DNA of 64,000 nt from Shewanella yunxiaonensis (GCF_018223345.1 NZ_CP073587.1:965001-1029000), one strand, 5' to 3'; shown: positions 46,089 to 56,551, counted from the stretch's first letter. Numbers and translations are program-made. Notes: a model not told the origin generated them from the sequence alone.

Positions 46089-48896
46089 TTATCCGCGACT
46101 GCATTCTTCCAGCAGATATGCCAGATGACGATATGGCACACCACTATGGTGACTTAATCCCACCTCACACATGCGGTTGGCATAGTAACCTTCGTGTACT
46201 TCCGCTGGCAGCAACTTCTTAATGTTACGCAGCGCAGTTTCATTGATTTCCGGCTTATACAGACCTTTCTCGCCGGCATAACCACAGCAATCAATGCCCG
46301 CTGGTCGGACAATATGTTCAGCACAGGCCGCGGTAATCGCTTCCATCTTAGGTTCGATGTGCATCTTACGGGCAGAACAGCCCAGATGCAGCGCCACATT
46401 AGCTTTTTTAGTCAGCTTCAGCTTCGGCATCACTTCATCATGGAGGAAGTCCACCAGATCCAGGATCTTGAAGTCTGGGTTGCCAGTCAGCGTGCGGTAG
46501 GTACATGACAGCGCATCAATCACAATCGGGATTTCACCGTTGTTGGAGATCTGGCGCAGCACTTCAATCAGCTCATCACGTTTACCGTTAGCATTTTTGA
46601 AATCACCTTTGGATTCCCACATCTGACCACAGCACAGGCTACGAGTCTTTGGTGGGGTGATGATGTTGTAACCGGCACGCTCCAGCAGGGTGACAACGAC
46701 ATCCGGTAAAGTGCGATCATCTGGGTCTACCGGTGTCGGGCCAAAGGTACGGCCACCACAGGCTGCGAAGTAAACCACAGTAGGCTGGCCTGGTTTTGGT
46801 GTCGATGGCTGAGGCAGATTGCCGCCTTTCGGAAAGTCAGGGTTCCAGTATGGCACTTCAGCAGAAATCGCCCGACCAGCTTTCATCATGCCGTTAGTGA
46901 TGCTGTCGCCAGTCACTTTATGAATGATGTTGAGAATATTGAAGCCACTACTCAAGGCGGTGTTCACTGCGCCCCAGTGTTTTGCCTGGAAATCCAGCAC
47001 TTTCTGCTGCGTAGTGGTGATGTATGGCGTACGCAGTTTACGTACCAGTTGTCCCATGCTGTTATCTACTGGACAAGCGATAGTACACAACTGACAGGCG
47101 GCACAAGTATCTACCACATCATATTTGGCAGCGGCACGCATTTGCTCTGCAGCGGCTTTGTCACCAATCTCTTCAAGACGGGCAATTTCACGCAGGGTGG
47201 CGATACGTTGACGTGGTGTCAGGTTTAACGCTGAAGTTGGACAGGTCTTTTCACAGAAACCACATTCAATACAACGGTCTACAAAATCATCAACCACTGG
47301 GCATGGCTTAATGTTTTTGACGTGTACCTGTTTGTCATCATTGAGGATAACACCAGGGTTCAGCAGGCCTTGTGGATCGAAGATCTGCTTGATGCTCTTC
47401 ATCAGCGTATAAGCTTCATGACCCCATTCCAGCTCTACAAAGGGGGCTACCGCACGGCCAGTACCGTGTTCTGCTTTCATTGAGCCGTCGTATTTATTGA
47501 TCACCATGTCAGCGACGGCATCCATGAAGTCATGGAAGCGAGTGATATCTTCTTCAGAATGGAATGTCGGGGTGATGATGAAGTGGAAGTTACCGGCCAA
47601 TGCGTGACCGTAAATAACTCCTTCATGATATCCAAACTTGTGGAACAGTGCGGTCAGGTCATGCGCACAACTGGCCAGATGTTCGACTTCTACCGCGATG
47701 TCTTCGATGATGACTGAAGTGCCTTTTGGACGCGCACCACCGATGATAGGGAACAAGCCGGAACGCATTGCCCAATATTTGCCATAGACTGCCGGATCGG
47801 TACTGAAGGTAATTGGGCGTTCAGTCTCAATGTGTGACAGCTTTTGAATAACATCCTGGGTGTATTTTTCCAGGGTTTCCTGGTCGTTGGCACGGGATTC
47901 AATCAACAGAATCGCTGCGCCTTCAGGCAGTTCACTCAACCAGTCAGGCATCCCCGGTTTGCCGGTAACCGCTTTAATTGAGGCCCAGTCCAGCAGTTCG
48001 CCCGCGGCGACACTTTCACCCTGAATGGGAGGGATTGCGCGGGAAGCGTCTTCCATATTGAAGAATACTGCCAGCGCTGAGGCTTTAAATTTAGCTTCGT
48101 CTACCGTGTGGTACGTCACTTCGTTTACGAAGGCCAGAGTTCCTTCGGCACCCACCAATACGTGATTGATGATGTCAAATGGGTCTTCAAAATCCACCAA
48201 CGAGTTCAGGCTGTAACCTGTGGTGTTTTTGATGGCATATTTTTTACGGATGCGAGCAGCCAGCGTTTCGTTAGCACGCGCCATCTCGCCAAGATTCTTC
48301 AACGATTCCAGTAATTCGCCATGAGATTGGCGGAAGGCTTCTTTTGAAGCTTCGGAGCCCGTATCTAATTCAGTGCCATCGGCCAAAACCAGTTTCACTG
48401 AAGCGATGGTCTGATAGCTGTTCTGGGCAGTACCACAGCACATGCCTGAGGCGTTGTTGGAGACAATACCGCCAACCATTGCCGAGGCCAGTGTTGCCGG
48501 GTCTGGACCGATTTTTTTATTCAAGGGCTTCAGTGCCGCGTTCGCATCGGAGCCGATGACCGCCGCGCCCAGTGTTACTTTGTTGGAGTCAGCACTGATA
48601 TCAATCGTGCGGAAGCCATCAAAACCCAACATCAACAAGATGCCTTCGCCAATCGCTTGACCAGAAAGGCTGGTACCGGCTGCACGGAAAGTGACCGGCG
48701 CTTTATGCTTTCGTGCCACTTCTAAGGTCTTCTTCACATCATCCAGCGTTTCAGCATGAACAACCACTTCCGGCACAATGCGGAAATAACTGGCGTCAGT
48801 CGACCAGGCAAAACGTCGCACCGGATCATTGCTAACGGCGCGTTCCCCCAGCAACTGGCGCAGACTTTCAGTTACAGCTTGATAATTGATTGACAT
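46089..48896 (-). CDS. dld: Dld-II, FAD and Fe-S D-lactate dehydrogenase
   Basis: A 935-residue respiratory enzyme. The N-terminal FAD-binding domain (VTFRAAGTSLSGQAIGEGILL) and the FAD-linked oxidase C-terminal domain are followed by a two-cluster ferredoxin region (CIECGFCEKTCP, CAACQLCTIACP) and CCG domains (CCGQMWESKG, CCGYAGEKG). The same architecture is the D-lactate dehydrogenase Dld-II of Shewanella. It oxidises D-lactate to pyruvate at the inner membrane. The start at 48896 is chosen over 48923 because AGAGATG precedes it. It lies 81 bases after lldP. Confidence 0.94.
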   Translation of the reverse strand: MSINYQAVTESLRQLLGERAVSNDPVRRFAWSTDASYFRIVPEVVVHAETLDDVKKTLEVARKHKAPVTFRAAGTSLSGQAIGEGILLMLGFDGFRTIDISADSNKVTLGAAVIGSDANAALKPLNKKIGPDPATLASAMVGGIVSNNASGMCCGTAQNSYQTIASVKLVLADGTELDTGSEASKEAFRQSHGELLESLKNLGEMARANETLAARIRKKYAIKNTTGYSLNSLVDFEDPFDIINHVLVGAEGTLAFVNEVTYHTVDEAKFKASALAVFFNMEDASRAIPPIQGESVAAGELLDWASIKAVTGKPGMPDWLSELPEGAAILLIESRANDQETLEKYTQDVIQKLSHIETERPITFSTDPAVYGKYWAMRSGLFPIIGGARPKGTSVIIEDIAVEVEHLASCAHDLTALFHKFGYHEGVIYGHALAGNFHFIITPTFHSEEDITRFHDFMDAVADMVINKYDGSMKAEHGTGRAVAPFVELEWGHEAYTLMKSIKQIFDPQGLLNPGVILNDDKQVHVKNIKPCPVVDDFVDRCIECGFCEKTCPTSALNLTPRQRIATLREIARLEEIGDKAAAEQMRAAAKYDVVDTCAACQLCTIACPVDNSMGQLVRKLRTPYITTTQQKVLDFQAKHWGAVNTALSSGFNILNIIHKVTGDSITNGMMKAGRAISAEVPYWNPDFPKGGNLPQPSTPKPGQPTVVYFAACGGRTFGPTPVDPDDRTLPDVVVTLLERAGYNIITPPKTRSLCCGQMWESKGDFKNANGKRDELIEVLRQISNNGEIPIVIDALSCTYRTLTGNPDFKILDLVDFLHDEVMPKLKLTKKANVALHLGCSARKMHIEPKMEAITAACAEHIVRPAGIDCCGYAGEKGLYKPEINETALRNIKKLLPAEVHEGYYANRMCEVGLSHHSGVPYRHLAYLLEECSRG

Positions 48897-48977
48897 AAGA
48901 CATCTCTTTTGAACATTAGCCACATAAGTTGGCAGGGGCTACATCGGCCCCTGCTTCCAGTCTGTTATAAGTTACGT

Positions 48978-50618
48978 TTAGTAACCGCCCCATACAAAGG
49001 CGATGGTCCCAGCCAGCAGCGCATAGCCCAGCGCTACCGGCATAGTTTTACGAATAATTTCTGATTCGCGGCCAGCCATCCCTACTACAGTCGCAGCAGC
49101 AACCACGTTCATAACACACATCATGTTACCAGCGTTTGCGCCCATACCCTGCAACGCAAGGATAAGAGTGTGATTGCCGTTGATATTTTCAGCAACACTG
49201 TACTGTAAACCAGAGAACATCATGTTAGAGAAGGTGGCACTGCCTGACAGGAAGGCCCCGAAGATCCCCACGATTGGTGCTATCCATTCCCAGACCGAAC
49301 CAAGACTGCTACCCAGCAGGTTAGCCAGCGCAACTGGCATAGAAGACAGGCCAGCTTCGTTGGCACCAGAGTTCAGGAAGATCTTCACCATCGGTACTGA
49401 TGCACCCAGAGAGATGATGGTTGGGATCATGGATTTACAAGAAACGGTGACTGAGTTCTTGATGGCCTCACTGTTCATGCGGAACAGGAAAAAGCCCAAG
49501 ATACAAACAGCAACGAAGAAGGCACCCGGAGCATACAGCGTAGCAAAACTGGCTTTCAGACTGGTGCCCATGATGCCGGTGATGCTGATGTTAAAGCTGG
49601 CTAACCAGGCTTTCAGCGGTGCAACTGTACGTGATAACACCAACAATGCAGCCATAATCAAGTAAGGAGTCCAGGCAGCAAGTTGGCTGAAGTGGGCTTC
49701 AGCATGTGCCACTGTCGCACCTTCTTCATTTTCTGCAAAGTCATGCCATGGTTGTTTCGGCAGTAACCAGCCTTTACGGGCAACTGGGATCACCAATGCC
49801 ATACCCACCAACGCACCGATAACGGATGGGAATTCTGGGCCGGCGAAGTAGTTGATTAACCAGGCAGGTACGGTAAATGCGAAACCTGCAAACAGGGCAA
49901 ATTTCCAGATTGCCAAGCCTTCTTTAAAGGACTTCTTACGGCCGAAGAAGCCGGTAAGAATGGACACCATAATCAAGGGGATGATTGAACCGCAAATCAG
50001 GTCCATGGTGATCATATGATTGGCAATGAACTGAGCGTAGCCAGTGTAATGACCGCCGTGTTGGGCAATCTGGCTAGCAGCCATGCTAGTACCACCTTGC
50101 ATCAATCCTTGTTCCATACCGAACAGTACTGGCAGACCGATAGCCCCAAAGGACACGCAGACGGAGTCAGCAATCAATGCCACAACGGCAGCGGCCACTG
50201 GCGGGATACCCAATAATACCAGCAGTGGTGCAGCAATAGCGGCAGGTGTCCCAAAGCCGGCAGAACCCTCAATGAAAGAACCGAACAACCAGCAGATGAT
50301 GATCACCTGTACCCGCGCATCAGCACTGATATTAGTGAAACCAGCCCTGATGGTGTCCATGGCGCCAGAGTATTTCAAGGTGTTCAGCAGAAATACCGCA
50401 CCAAAGATGATGGTCAGCGGTGTGATCGCTGCCAACAGGCCTTCAACGACTGATGCAGTCAGCAGATGAGTATCCATGTGCCAGATAAACACTGCAGCCA
50501 GACCGGTAATCACCATAGAGATCGGCATCGCCTTGGATGCGGGCATACGTAATAACACCAGGAACAGCATTACGCTGATGACTGGACTCAGACTTGCGAG
50601 GAGTTGCAGAAAGGTCAT
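48978..50618 (-). CDS. lldP: LldP, lactate permease
   Basis: A 546-residue lactate transporter of the LctP family with about 13 membrane segments. GSFIEGSAGFGTPAAIAAPLL and GSATFSNMMFSGLQYSVA are family motifs. It imports D- and L-lactate by proton symport for Dld-II and LldEFG, which lie next to it. AAGAGGC precedes the ATG. CRP-like and FNR-like sites lie upstream. Confidence 0.95.
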   Translation of the reverse strand: MTFLQLLASLSPVISVMLFLVLLRMPASKAMPISMVITGLAAVFIWHMDTHLLTASVVEGLLAAITPLTIIFGAVFLLNTLKYSGAMDTIRAGFTNISADARVQVIIICWLFGSFIEGSAGFGTPAAIAAPLLVLLGIPPVAAAVVALIADSVCVSFGAIGLPVLFGMEQGLMQGGTSMAASQIAQHGGHYTGYAQFIANHMITMDLICGSIIPLIMVSILTGFFGRKKSFKEGLAIWKFALFAGFAFTVPAWLINYFAGPEFPSVIGALVGMALVIPVARKGWLLPKQPWHDFAENEEGATVAHAEAHFSQLAAWTPYLIMAALLVLSRTVAPLKAWLASFNISITGIMGTSLKASFATLYAPGAFFVAVCILGFFLFRMNSEAIKNSVTVSCKSMIPTIISLGASVPMVKIFLNSGANEAGLSSMPVALANLLGSSLGSVWEWIAPIVGIFGAFLSGSATFSNMMFSGLQYSVAENINGNHTLILALQGMGANAGNMMCVMNVVAAATVVGMAGRESEIIRKTMPVALGYALLAGTIAFVWGGY

Positions 50619-50735
50619 GTTTGCCTCTTATTTTCATGTTGCTTGTAGTTGTCATTATTCCGGTCCAAGCCCCCAACGGATCTCGGCCAGTTTTTTTATA
50701 TGTGGATAATCTTTGTCAATTTGCTCAGCTTAAAC

Positions 50736-50749
50736 ATGATCTAGATCAT
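50736..50749 (-). promoter_or_regulatory. FNR/EtrA-like site upstream of lldP
   Basis: A perfect 14-base palindrome ATGATCTAGATCAT contains TGAT-N4-ATCA, the FNR core, about 120 bases before lldP. The outer bases differ from TTGAT/ATCAA. Confidence 0.45.
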
Positions 50750-50816
50750 CATGAGAAGGCTGAAGGCCGTCATTTTGCGGCTATGAGAGGTTGCGCAGGA
50801 AAGACATTGTATTAAT

Positions 50817-50832
50817 TGTGATTAATATCACA
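50817..50832 (-). promoter_or_regulatory. CRP site upstream of lldP
   Basis: TGTGA-N6-TCACA is matched exactly, and the flanking T and A extend the dyad. It lies about 200 bases before lldP. CRP controls carbon and anaerobic genes in Shewanella, so activation of lldP is plausible. Confidence 0.6.
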
Positions 50833-50970
50833 AGTTTTTTTAACAGATAATTCTGTAAGGGAATGAGGTTTTGATTGATTATGTGGCATTTCTATTTATA
50901 GGCATTATTTCATCTGTTTTTGAAAGTTGTTGATCTGATTTTTTCACCATTGATTAAAACTTAGGATTTG

Positions 50971-51016
50971 TTTAGCTATTTCTAATGTGGAGTAGATCAC
51001 ATTAGAAATAGCTAAA
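50971..51016. repeat. 19-base perfect inverted repeat between lldP and nadK
   Basis: TTTAGCTATTTCTAATGTG (50971-50989) and its exact complement (50998-51016) flank eight bases. No T tract follows on either strand, so it is not a typical terminator. Its centre reads TGTGG-N6-TCACA, one base from a CRP site. The whole gap from 50619 to 51193 holds no supported gene. Confidence 0.65.
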
Positions 51017-51193
51017 TATGTACAAAACATAAGCAAATACAAATGTAGCTTAAAAAACAGGTGGTTAAAAAGTGATTCAGGCGGGTTGGTCAGGTAAAGT
51101 TGGTGTAGCACTATAATTTCTCTCAAAATCAAATTATGAAAGAAAGTATCAAAAGTGTTATCAATCGTCAGATTTTCTGTTAGAAAACTTTCG

Positions 51194-52075
51194 TTAAAAT
51201 AGCTTGCTGCCCCAACCTAATTTGTGTCGAAGCACGTGAAAATAGTTGTAACCTTTCGGATGGATTAGCTTCAATTGTTCGCTGGTATTGCGACGAATGA
51301 TGATTTCATCACCCGGCATGACCGCCAGCGTTACGTGGCCATCACAACCCACCTCCAGTGTTTCGCCATTATCAGGAGAAACCACTAGCTTGATGGTACT
51401 TTTGGCATCGACCACAATCGGTCGGCAGGAGAGGGTATGTGGGAACATCGGCACCAAGATCAGTGCCTCAAGATTAGGGGTCAGAATGGCACCGCCAGCA
51501 GAGAGTGCATAAGCGGTTGACCCCGTAGGTGTAGAGACAATCATGCCATCTGCGCGTTGGCTGTACATGAACTGATCGTCAATATACACCTCATATTCAA
51601 TCATATGGGCAATTTTGCCAGGATGCAGTACCGCCTCGTTCACTGCGGTGTTAGACGCTTTCAGTTCGCCATGACGGTGAACTTCCGCTTCCAACAGAAA
51701 CCGGTGCTCAGTTTCATATTCGCCTTTGAGGACCTTTGACAGTGATTCCTCAAAAGCATCTGGTGGTAAGTCAGTGAGAAATCCCAGATGACCGCGATTG
51801 ACACCGATGACGCCAATATCATATTTCGCCAGCACCCGTGCAGCACCAAGCATGTTGCCATCACCACCAACGACAATGGCTAAATCACAACGTTCGCCGA
51901 TTTCCAGTAGGTCGACGGCTTCAACTCCTTGGCCTAACTCCGTGGCAACCCGCTCTTCTACCAACACTTGATGGTGCCGAGCCTGCAACCAGTGCATCAA
52001 ACGCTTTAATGTTTGAGTAGTGCCCTGATGGTGTGGTTTACCAATCAAGCCGATTGTGTGAAATTCTGCGGTCAT
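51194..52075 (-). CDS. nadK: NadK, NAD kinase
   Basis: A 293-residue kinase. The GGDGN motif ([15 protein letters not shown]) and the NE/D and [14 protein letters not shown] segments are those of NadK. It phosphorylates NAD to NADP in the cytoplasm. The start at 52075 gives the family N-terminus ([17 protein letters not shown]); the upstream extension to 52150 crosses the grpE promoter. It is divergent from grpE, as in many gammaproteobacteria. Confidence 0.96.
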   Translation of the reverse strand: MTAEFHTIGLIGKPHHQGTTQTLKRLMHWLQARHHQVLVEERVATELGQGVEAVDLLEIGERCDLAIVVGGDGNMLGAARVLAKYDIGVIGVNRGHLGFLTDLPPDAFEESLSKVLKGEYETEHRFLLEAEVHRHGELKASNTAVNEAVLHPGKIAHMIEYEVYIDDQFMYSQRADGMIVSTPTGSTAYALSAGGAILTPNLEALILVPMFPHTLSCRPIVVDAKSTIKLVVSPDNGETLEVGCDGHVTLAVMPGDEIIIRRNTSEQLKLIHPKGYNYFHVLRHKLGWGSKLF

Positions 52076-52092
52076 ACTTTTTAGAACCCAAG

Positions 52093-52122
52093 GGTTGAAA
52101 CGGCGCAATTGATCCCCATAAT
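52093..52122 (+). promoter_or_regulatory. Sigma-32 heat-shock promoter of grpE
   Basis: GGTTGAAA (52093-52100) matches the -35 element CTTGAAA except for one base, and CCCCATAAT (52114-52122) matches the -10 element, with a 13-base spacer. It lies 55 bases before the grpE start. Confidence 0.82.
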
Positions 52123-52176
52123 ATGCGCAGAGCATGCAGAAACAAAGCATTTAAGGCATTTTTAGCTGGAGTGAAA

Positions 52177-52791
52177 ATGAGCAAAGAGTCACATAACGCA
52201 GAGCAGGAGCAGGTGGAAAACGTTGCCGCTGCACAGAGCAATAGCACGGAACAAACTGCAGGTGCCAGTGCCATCGATGAACTGACCCAGGCCAATTTCC
52301 GTATTGAAGAGCTGGAAAAGGCGTTAGCTGAAGTTCAGGCAAAAGTCCTCGAGCAGCAAGACTCAGTGGTACGTGCCGCTGCCGAAGTGGACAATATCCG
52401 TCGTCGTGCGGCATTGGATGTGGAAAAGGCCCATAAGTTTGCTCTGGAGAAGTTCGTTAACGAATTACTGCCAGTCATCGACAACATGGAACGTGCCTTG
52501 GTGGGCGCTGATAAAGCCGATGAGACCATGAAGGCGATGTTTGAAGGGGTGGAGCTAACCCAGAAAACCCTGTTGGCTGCCGTGGAAAAATTTGGTGTGA
52601 AGCAGGTTGATCCGTTAGGACAGCCATTTAACCCCGAGCAGCATCAGGCCATCGGTATGCAGCCAAGTTCCGAGTATCCTGCTAACAGTGTGATGTTGGT
52701 AATGCAGAAAGGTTACATGCTGAATGAGCGTCTGTTGCGCCCAGCGATGGTAATGGTGTCTCAGGGCGGTGGGGTTAATACCCAAGCTTGA
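52177..52791 (+). CDS. grpE: GrpE, nucleotide exchange factor of DnaK
   Basis: A 204-residue protein with an acidic N-terminal tail, a long coiled coil (residues 40-90, [22 protein letters not shown]) and a C-terminal beta domain (HQAIGMQPS). It releases ADP from DnaK. The start at 52177 is preceded by GGAG and lies after the heat-shock promoter. Confidence 0.96.
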   Translation: MSKESHNAEQEQVENVAAAQSNSTEQTAGASAIDELTQANFRIEELEKALAEVQAKVLEQQDSVVRAAAEVDNIRRRAALDVEKAHKFALEKFVNELLPVIDNMERALVGADKADETMKAMFEGVELTQKTLLAAVEKFGVKQVDPLGQPFNPEQHQAIGMQPSSEYPANSVMLVMQKGYMLNERLLRPAMVMVSQGGGVNTQA

Positions 52792-52801
52792 TTTGAAGTT
52801 A

Positions 52802-52840
52802 CCCATAAAAAAACGCAGCGTTGCTGCGTTTTTTTATGGG
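52802..52840. terminator. Bidirectional terminator between grpE and proS
   Basis: An 18-base perfect inverted repeat with a three-base loop: CCCATAAAAAAACGCAGC at 52802-52819 and its complement at 52823-52840. A and T runs make it active both ways. Confidence 0.93.
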
Positions 52841-52898
52841 CGTAACCGGCCGACTGTTTTTGACCGAGTACCCTGTCAGACAAGGTACTCAATTCAAG

Positions 52899-54611
52899 TT
52901 AAACGGTGGCGTTTTTGATGAAGTCGACAATCTCTGCCATCGGGATTTCTTGTTTTTCCCCGGTACGGCGGTTCTTGTATTCAAACACCCCGGCATCAAT
53001 GTTACGGTCACCAATCACAATGGCGTGAGGGATCCCCAGCAGTTCCATATCAGCAAACATCACACCAGGACGTTCTTTACGATCATCAAACAGCACTTCG
53101 ATACCCGCGGCTTGCAGATCTTTATAAAGCTGTTCCGCAATATCGGTAACGCGATGAGACTTGTGCATATTCATTGGCAGAATGCCTACTTTGAACGGCG
53201 CAATCGCATCTGGCCAGATAATGCCGCGATCATCATGATTCTGTTCAATTGCAGCGGCCACGATACGACTGACGCCGACACCATAACAACCCATTAGCAT
53301 GATTTGCGCCTTGCCGTTTTCATCCAGCACGCTCGCATTCATCGCTTGTGAATAACGAGTACCTAACTGGAAGATATGGCCCACTTCAATACCACGGGCG
53401 AAGGCATAAACGCCCTTACCGTCTGGAGTGGTTTCACCTTCAACCACATTACGGATATCAAATGCCTGTGGCAGTGCGACATCGCGTTCCCAGTTGATGT
53501 TGAAATAGTGCTTACCATCGACATTCGCGCCTGCGCCAAAATCACTCATCACCGCAACCGCATGGTCAATATACAGCGGCATTTTCAGGCCAACTGGGCC
53601 TAGCGAACCCGGACCGGCACCAATGGCGGCGCGAATTTCTGCTTCAGTGGCAAATTCCAGCGGTGCCAGCACGCCTGGCAGCTTGCTGGCTTTGACTTCG
53701 TTCAGCTCGTGATCGCCACGTACCATCACTGCAACCAATGGCGTGTCTTCGCTGTCGCCGCGAACAATCAGTGTTTTAGCGGTTTTTTCGATGGCAAGAC
53801 CAAACTGACTGACAAGTTCGTCAATGGTTTTGGCATCGGGGGTATCTACCAATTGCATGACCGCAGTGGCTGCCGCGCGAGTGGTGGTTGGCATTGGTGA
53901 CTCAGCTTTCTCAATATTGGCGGCGTAATCGCTGCCAGTGGAGTAGGCGATCAAGTCTTCACCACTCTGGGCCAGCACATGGAACTCATGGGACATGCTG
54001 CCACCGATAGAACCGGTATCAGCCAGTACCGGGCGAAATTCCAGTCCCATACGTGACATGATGTTGCAATAAGCGGTGTACATGGCGTGATAGGTATCAT
54101 CCATGGTCTGCTGATCCAGATGGAAAGAGTAGGCATCTTTCATCAGGAACTCACGCGCACGCATCACACCGAAACGTGGGCGCACTTCATCGCGGAATTT
54201 GGTCTGGATCTGGAACAGGGTCAGCGGTAACTGTTTGTATGAGCTGATCTCTTTGCGGATCAGGTCAGTGATCACTTCTTCGTGAGTTGGCCCCAATACG
54301 AAATCGCGGTTATTGCGATCAACAAAGCGCAGCAGTTCCGGACCAAACTTGTCCCAACGACCACTTTCTACCCACAGATCGCCTGGCTGTACCATTGGCA
54401 TCAGGATTTCGATGGCTCCAGCTTTTTCCATCTCTTCGCGCACGATGGCTTCCACTTTGCGTAGAACACGCAAACCAGATGGCAACCAGCTGTATAGACC
54501 GGAAGCATTGCGACGGATCATCCCGGCGCGCAGCATAAGTTGATGACTAACCACTTCTGCGTTGGCAGGAGTTTCCTTTTGAGTTGATAGCAGGTATTGG
54601 CTGATTCGCAT
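52899..54611 (-). CDS. proS: ProS, prolyl-tRNA synthetase
   Basis: A 570-residue class II synthetase that matches E. coli ProS along its length, starting [20 protein letters not shown]. Motif 2 region ([21 protein letters not shown]) and motif 3 ([17 protein letters not shown]) are visible. An editing insertion of YbaK type spans about residues 225-400. It charges tRNA-Pro. It is the first gene of a leftward group with trmO and rcsF nearby on the same strand but upstream. Confidence 0.96.
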   Translation of the reverse strand: MRISQYLLSTQKETPANAEVVSHQLMLRAGMIRRNASGLYSWLPSGLRVLRKVEAIVREEMEKAGAIEILMPMVQPGDLWVESGRWDKFGPELLRFVDRNNRDFVLGPTHEEVITDLIRKEISSYKQLPLTLFQIQTKFRDEVRPRFGVMRAREFLMKDAYSFHLDQQTMDDTYHAMYTAYCNIMSRMGLEFRPVLADTGSIGGSMSHEFHVLAQSGEDLIAYSTGSDYAANIEKAESPMPTTTRAAATAVMQLVDTPDAKTIDELVSQFGLAIEKTAKTLIVRGDSEDTPLVAVMVRGDHELNEVKASKLPGVLAPLEFATEAEIRAAIGAGPGSLGPVGLKMPLYIDHAVAVMSDFGAGANVDGKHYFNINWERDVALPQAFDIRNVVEGETTPDGKGVYAFARGIEVGHIFQLGTRYSQAMNASVLDENGKAQIMLMGCYGVGVSRIVAAAIEQNHDDRGIIWPDAIAPFKVGILPMNMHKSHRVTDIAEQLYKDLQAAGIEVLFDDRKERPGVMFADMELLGIPHAIVIGDRNIDAGVFEYKNRRTGEKQEIPMAEIVDFIKNATV

Positions 54612-54708
54612 TTACCCAGGACCCCATGAAATTGAATGGGCGACATTTTATCACCTGCTTTGATGATGTCACGCTACCACTGCGGGGAAATCCACAATTT
54701 TATGCTGG

Positions 54709-55365
54709 TCAGTCCGATGGCAAATCGATATTACTGCCAGAGAGCGGCTTTTCCCGCCGATCACCAATGATAACGGCCGGATTACCCGCAACAATTGCCC
54801 ATGCTGGCACATCCTTAGTCACAATGGCACCCATGCCGATAACGGCACCATCACCAATCGTCACGCCATCGACAATTCCCACTTGCGCACCAATCCATAC
54901 GTCACAGCCGATAACAATGCCTCGGGATTGGCTACTTTGACGATACACCGGCATATCCGGTGCCATACCGTGATTGAACGCATAGATGGTGACATTATTG
55001 GCGATGCGGGTCTGGTTTCCGATGATAATGCCTTTGCCACCGCCATCCATTGAGCAACTGTGGTTGATACTGACTTCATCGCCTAGGGTGATGGGCCCAT
55101 GGAGAAAGCAGTTGGCGGCAATCATGCATTGTCTGCCGATGGTGATCGCGCGGCCGGGTTCAGCAAACAGCGCCGCCTCAGGCGCGATAAAACAGTTGTC
55201 GCCAATAGTGATGGTTTCCAGTTCCGAGAGTTGTTGCTGGACTTGTTGTTGCCAGGGGGTTGCCCACAGCAGGTGTTTAGGTTTTAAGCGATACCAAAGC
55301 CAAGGCATCCACGACAGCCGCTTTTTGTGCTGCTCTTGTAACGCTTCAGCACTAGGCGTCGGCAT
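54709..55365 (-). CDS. Hexapeptide-repeat acyltransferase (Maa/NodL-like)
   Basis: A 218-residue left-handed beta-helix transferase. Repeats such as ITIGDNCFIAPEA, ITLGDEVSINHSC, IVIGCDVWIGAQVGI and VTIGDGAVIGMGAIVTKDVPAWAIVAGNPA show the family, and the histidine in AFNHG is near the catalytic position. It probably transfers acetyl to a sugar or lipopolysaccharide component. The start at 55365 is inside the last codons of trmO, a 14-base overlap, so translation is probably coupled. Confidence 0.85.
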   Translation of the reverse strand: MPTPSAEALQEQHKKRLSWMPWLWYRLKPKHLLWATPWQQQVQQQLSELETITIGDNCFIAPEAALFAEPGRAITIGRQCMIAANCFLHGPITLGDEVSINHSCSMDGGGKGIIIGNQTRIANNVTIYAFNHGMAPDMPVYRQSSQSRGIVIGCDVWIGAQVGIVDGVTIGDGAVIGMGAIVTKDVPAWAIVAGNPAVIIGDRREKPLSGSNIDLPSD

Positions 55366-56098
55366 CGCGTTGCTGCTCTTGTCGTTGTGAGGGGGCCGGT
55401 TGCAGCTCCACCACTTCAATACCGGATGGGGTGGCGTACCAGAAGATGTCCAGATCGTATAACGCCACCTGATAACGTTTAGGGTCATCTTTCGCCTTTT
55501 TGTAGGCGGGGCGAGGATCCTGCGCCAGCACCGCTATTATCAGTTGCTTAAGGCCGGGATACTGTGCGCTGATCTTAGCAATCTGTGCCTCTGCGGCATC
55601 GGTAAAACCGACATCTACCTGTTCCGGGGCTCGCTGGGCAATACCACCAAGTGCATCAGGAATAGCATCGGAAAATGGAATGTAGGGTTTGATATCGATA
55701 ACCGGTGTGCCGTCCAGCAGATCCATACCCGAAATCTCCAATACCACTTTGCCTTTTTGCTGATGGACTGTGTGCAGTTTCACTACCGACTGACCGATAC
55801 CATTGGGGCGGAAGGTCGAGCGAGTGGCAAATACCCCGAGTTTTTCATTGCCACCCAGCCTTGGCGGGCGCACCGTGGTTTTCCAGCCTTGAGCCAGATT
55901 TTCGTGGAAACAAAACAACAGCCAGAGATGGGAATATTGTTCCAGTCCTCTTACTGCATCAATGTGGTTGTATGGGGGAACGAGCTCGACATAGCCGCGG
56001 ACAAAATCCACCAGTCCTGGCTGTCTGGGGATGCCGAACTTCTGTTTATAAGGCGTTCGGCATACAGCAACGGCTTCAATTCGGTTTTCAAATTGCAT
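55352..56098 (-). CDS. trmO: TrmO, tRNA t6A37 N6-methyltransferase
   Basis: A 248-residue protein that matches E. coli TrmO (YaeB/TsaA). FGIPRQPGLV, VRPPRLGGNEKLGVFATRSTFRPNGIG and VLAQDPRPAY are family segments. It methylates threonylcarbamoyladenosine at position 37 of tRNA-Thr from S-adenosylmethionine. It lies ten bases after rcsF and before the acyltransferase. The C-terminus has about 12 extra polar residues. Confidence 0.94.
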   Translation of the reverse strand: MQFENRIEAVAVCRTPYKQKFGIPRQPGLVDFVRGYVELVPPYNHIDAVRGLEQYSHLWLLFCFHENLAQGWKTTVRPPRLGGNEKLGVFATRSTFRPNGIGQSVVKLHTVHQQKGKVVLEISGMDLLDGTPVIDIKPYIPFSDAIPDALGGIAQRAPEQVDVGFTDAAEAQIAKISAQYPGLKQLIIAVLAQDPRPAYKKAKDDPKRYQVALYDLDIFWYATPSGIEVVELQPAPSQRQEQQRDADA

Positions 56099-56108
56099 AA
56101 AGGAAAGA

Positions 56109-56486
56109 TCAGTTCTTCTGGTGCAGACGGATAGCTTGTCCTACACAAATGGCACTGCTATAGCAGCCTTTGCCGGGTTCTTTTAGCTCAGTGCAACTTT
56201 TGATAATCAGGCCGTTGGCCTTGATATCAGCGGCCTTACGGCGAGCATCCGTGCGGGCATCCGCTAAACTGACGGGCGCGCCATTTTCTTCCATCTGGCA
56301 AGCATTACCCTCTACCATGCCCAGCGTGTCATAAGGCACTGTCGGTTGAGTATGATCAAACAGCTGCACTTCAGAAGGCTTAAAATATTCTTTAAATGCC
56401 TTGCGATCGAGATTGGAGTTAAAACTGTAGTCGCTGCCACAGGCGCAAATAATTGCAGCGAGTGGAATAATAACCAGTTGTTTCAT
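56109..56486 (-). CDS. rcsF: RcsF-like outer-membrane lipoprotein
   Basis: A 125-residue protein. The four cysteines that form RcsF disulphides are conserved in GNACQ, IIKSC and GCYSSAICVG, and the proS-trmO-rcsF neighbourhood is that of enterobacteria. A lipobox-like ICAC lies near residue 16. RcsF senses envelope stress and signals to the Rcs phosphorelay; no Rcs genes are in the window, so the partner here is unknown. The first half differs strongly from E. coli RcsF. Confidence 0.85.
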   Translation of the reverse strand: MKQLVIIPLAAIICACGSDYSFNSNLDRKAFKEYFKPSEVQLFDHTQPTVPYDTLGMVEGNACQMEENGAPVSLADARTDARRKAADIKANGLIIKSCTELKEPGKGCYSSAICVGQAIRLHQKN

Positions 56487-56551
56487 GGTCGGACCTTATG
56501 AATAGAGGGGCGGATTACGCCCTGCGACAAAGCAGAACGCTTATGTCAATT

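Noticed and set aside
50971..51016. The 19-base inverted repeat as an ordinary terminator of nadK
   Set aside because: It is about 180 bases past the nadK stop and has no T tract on the relevant strand.
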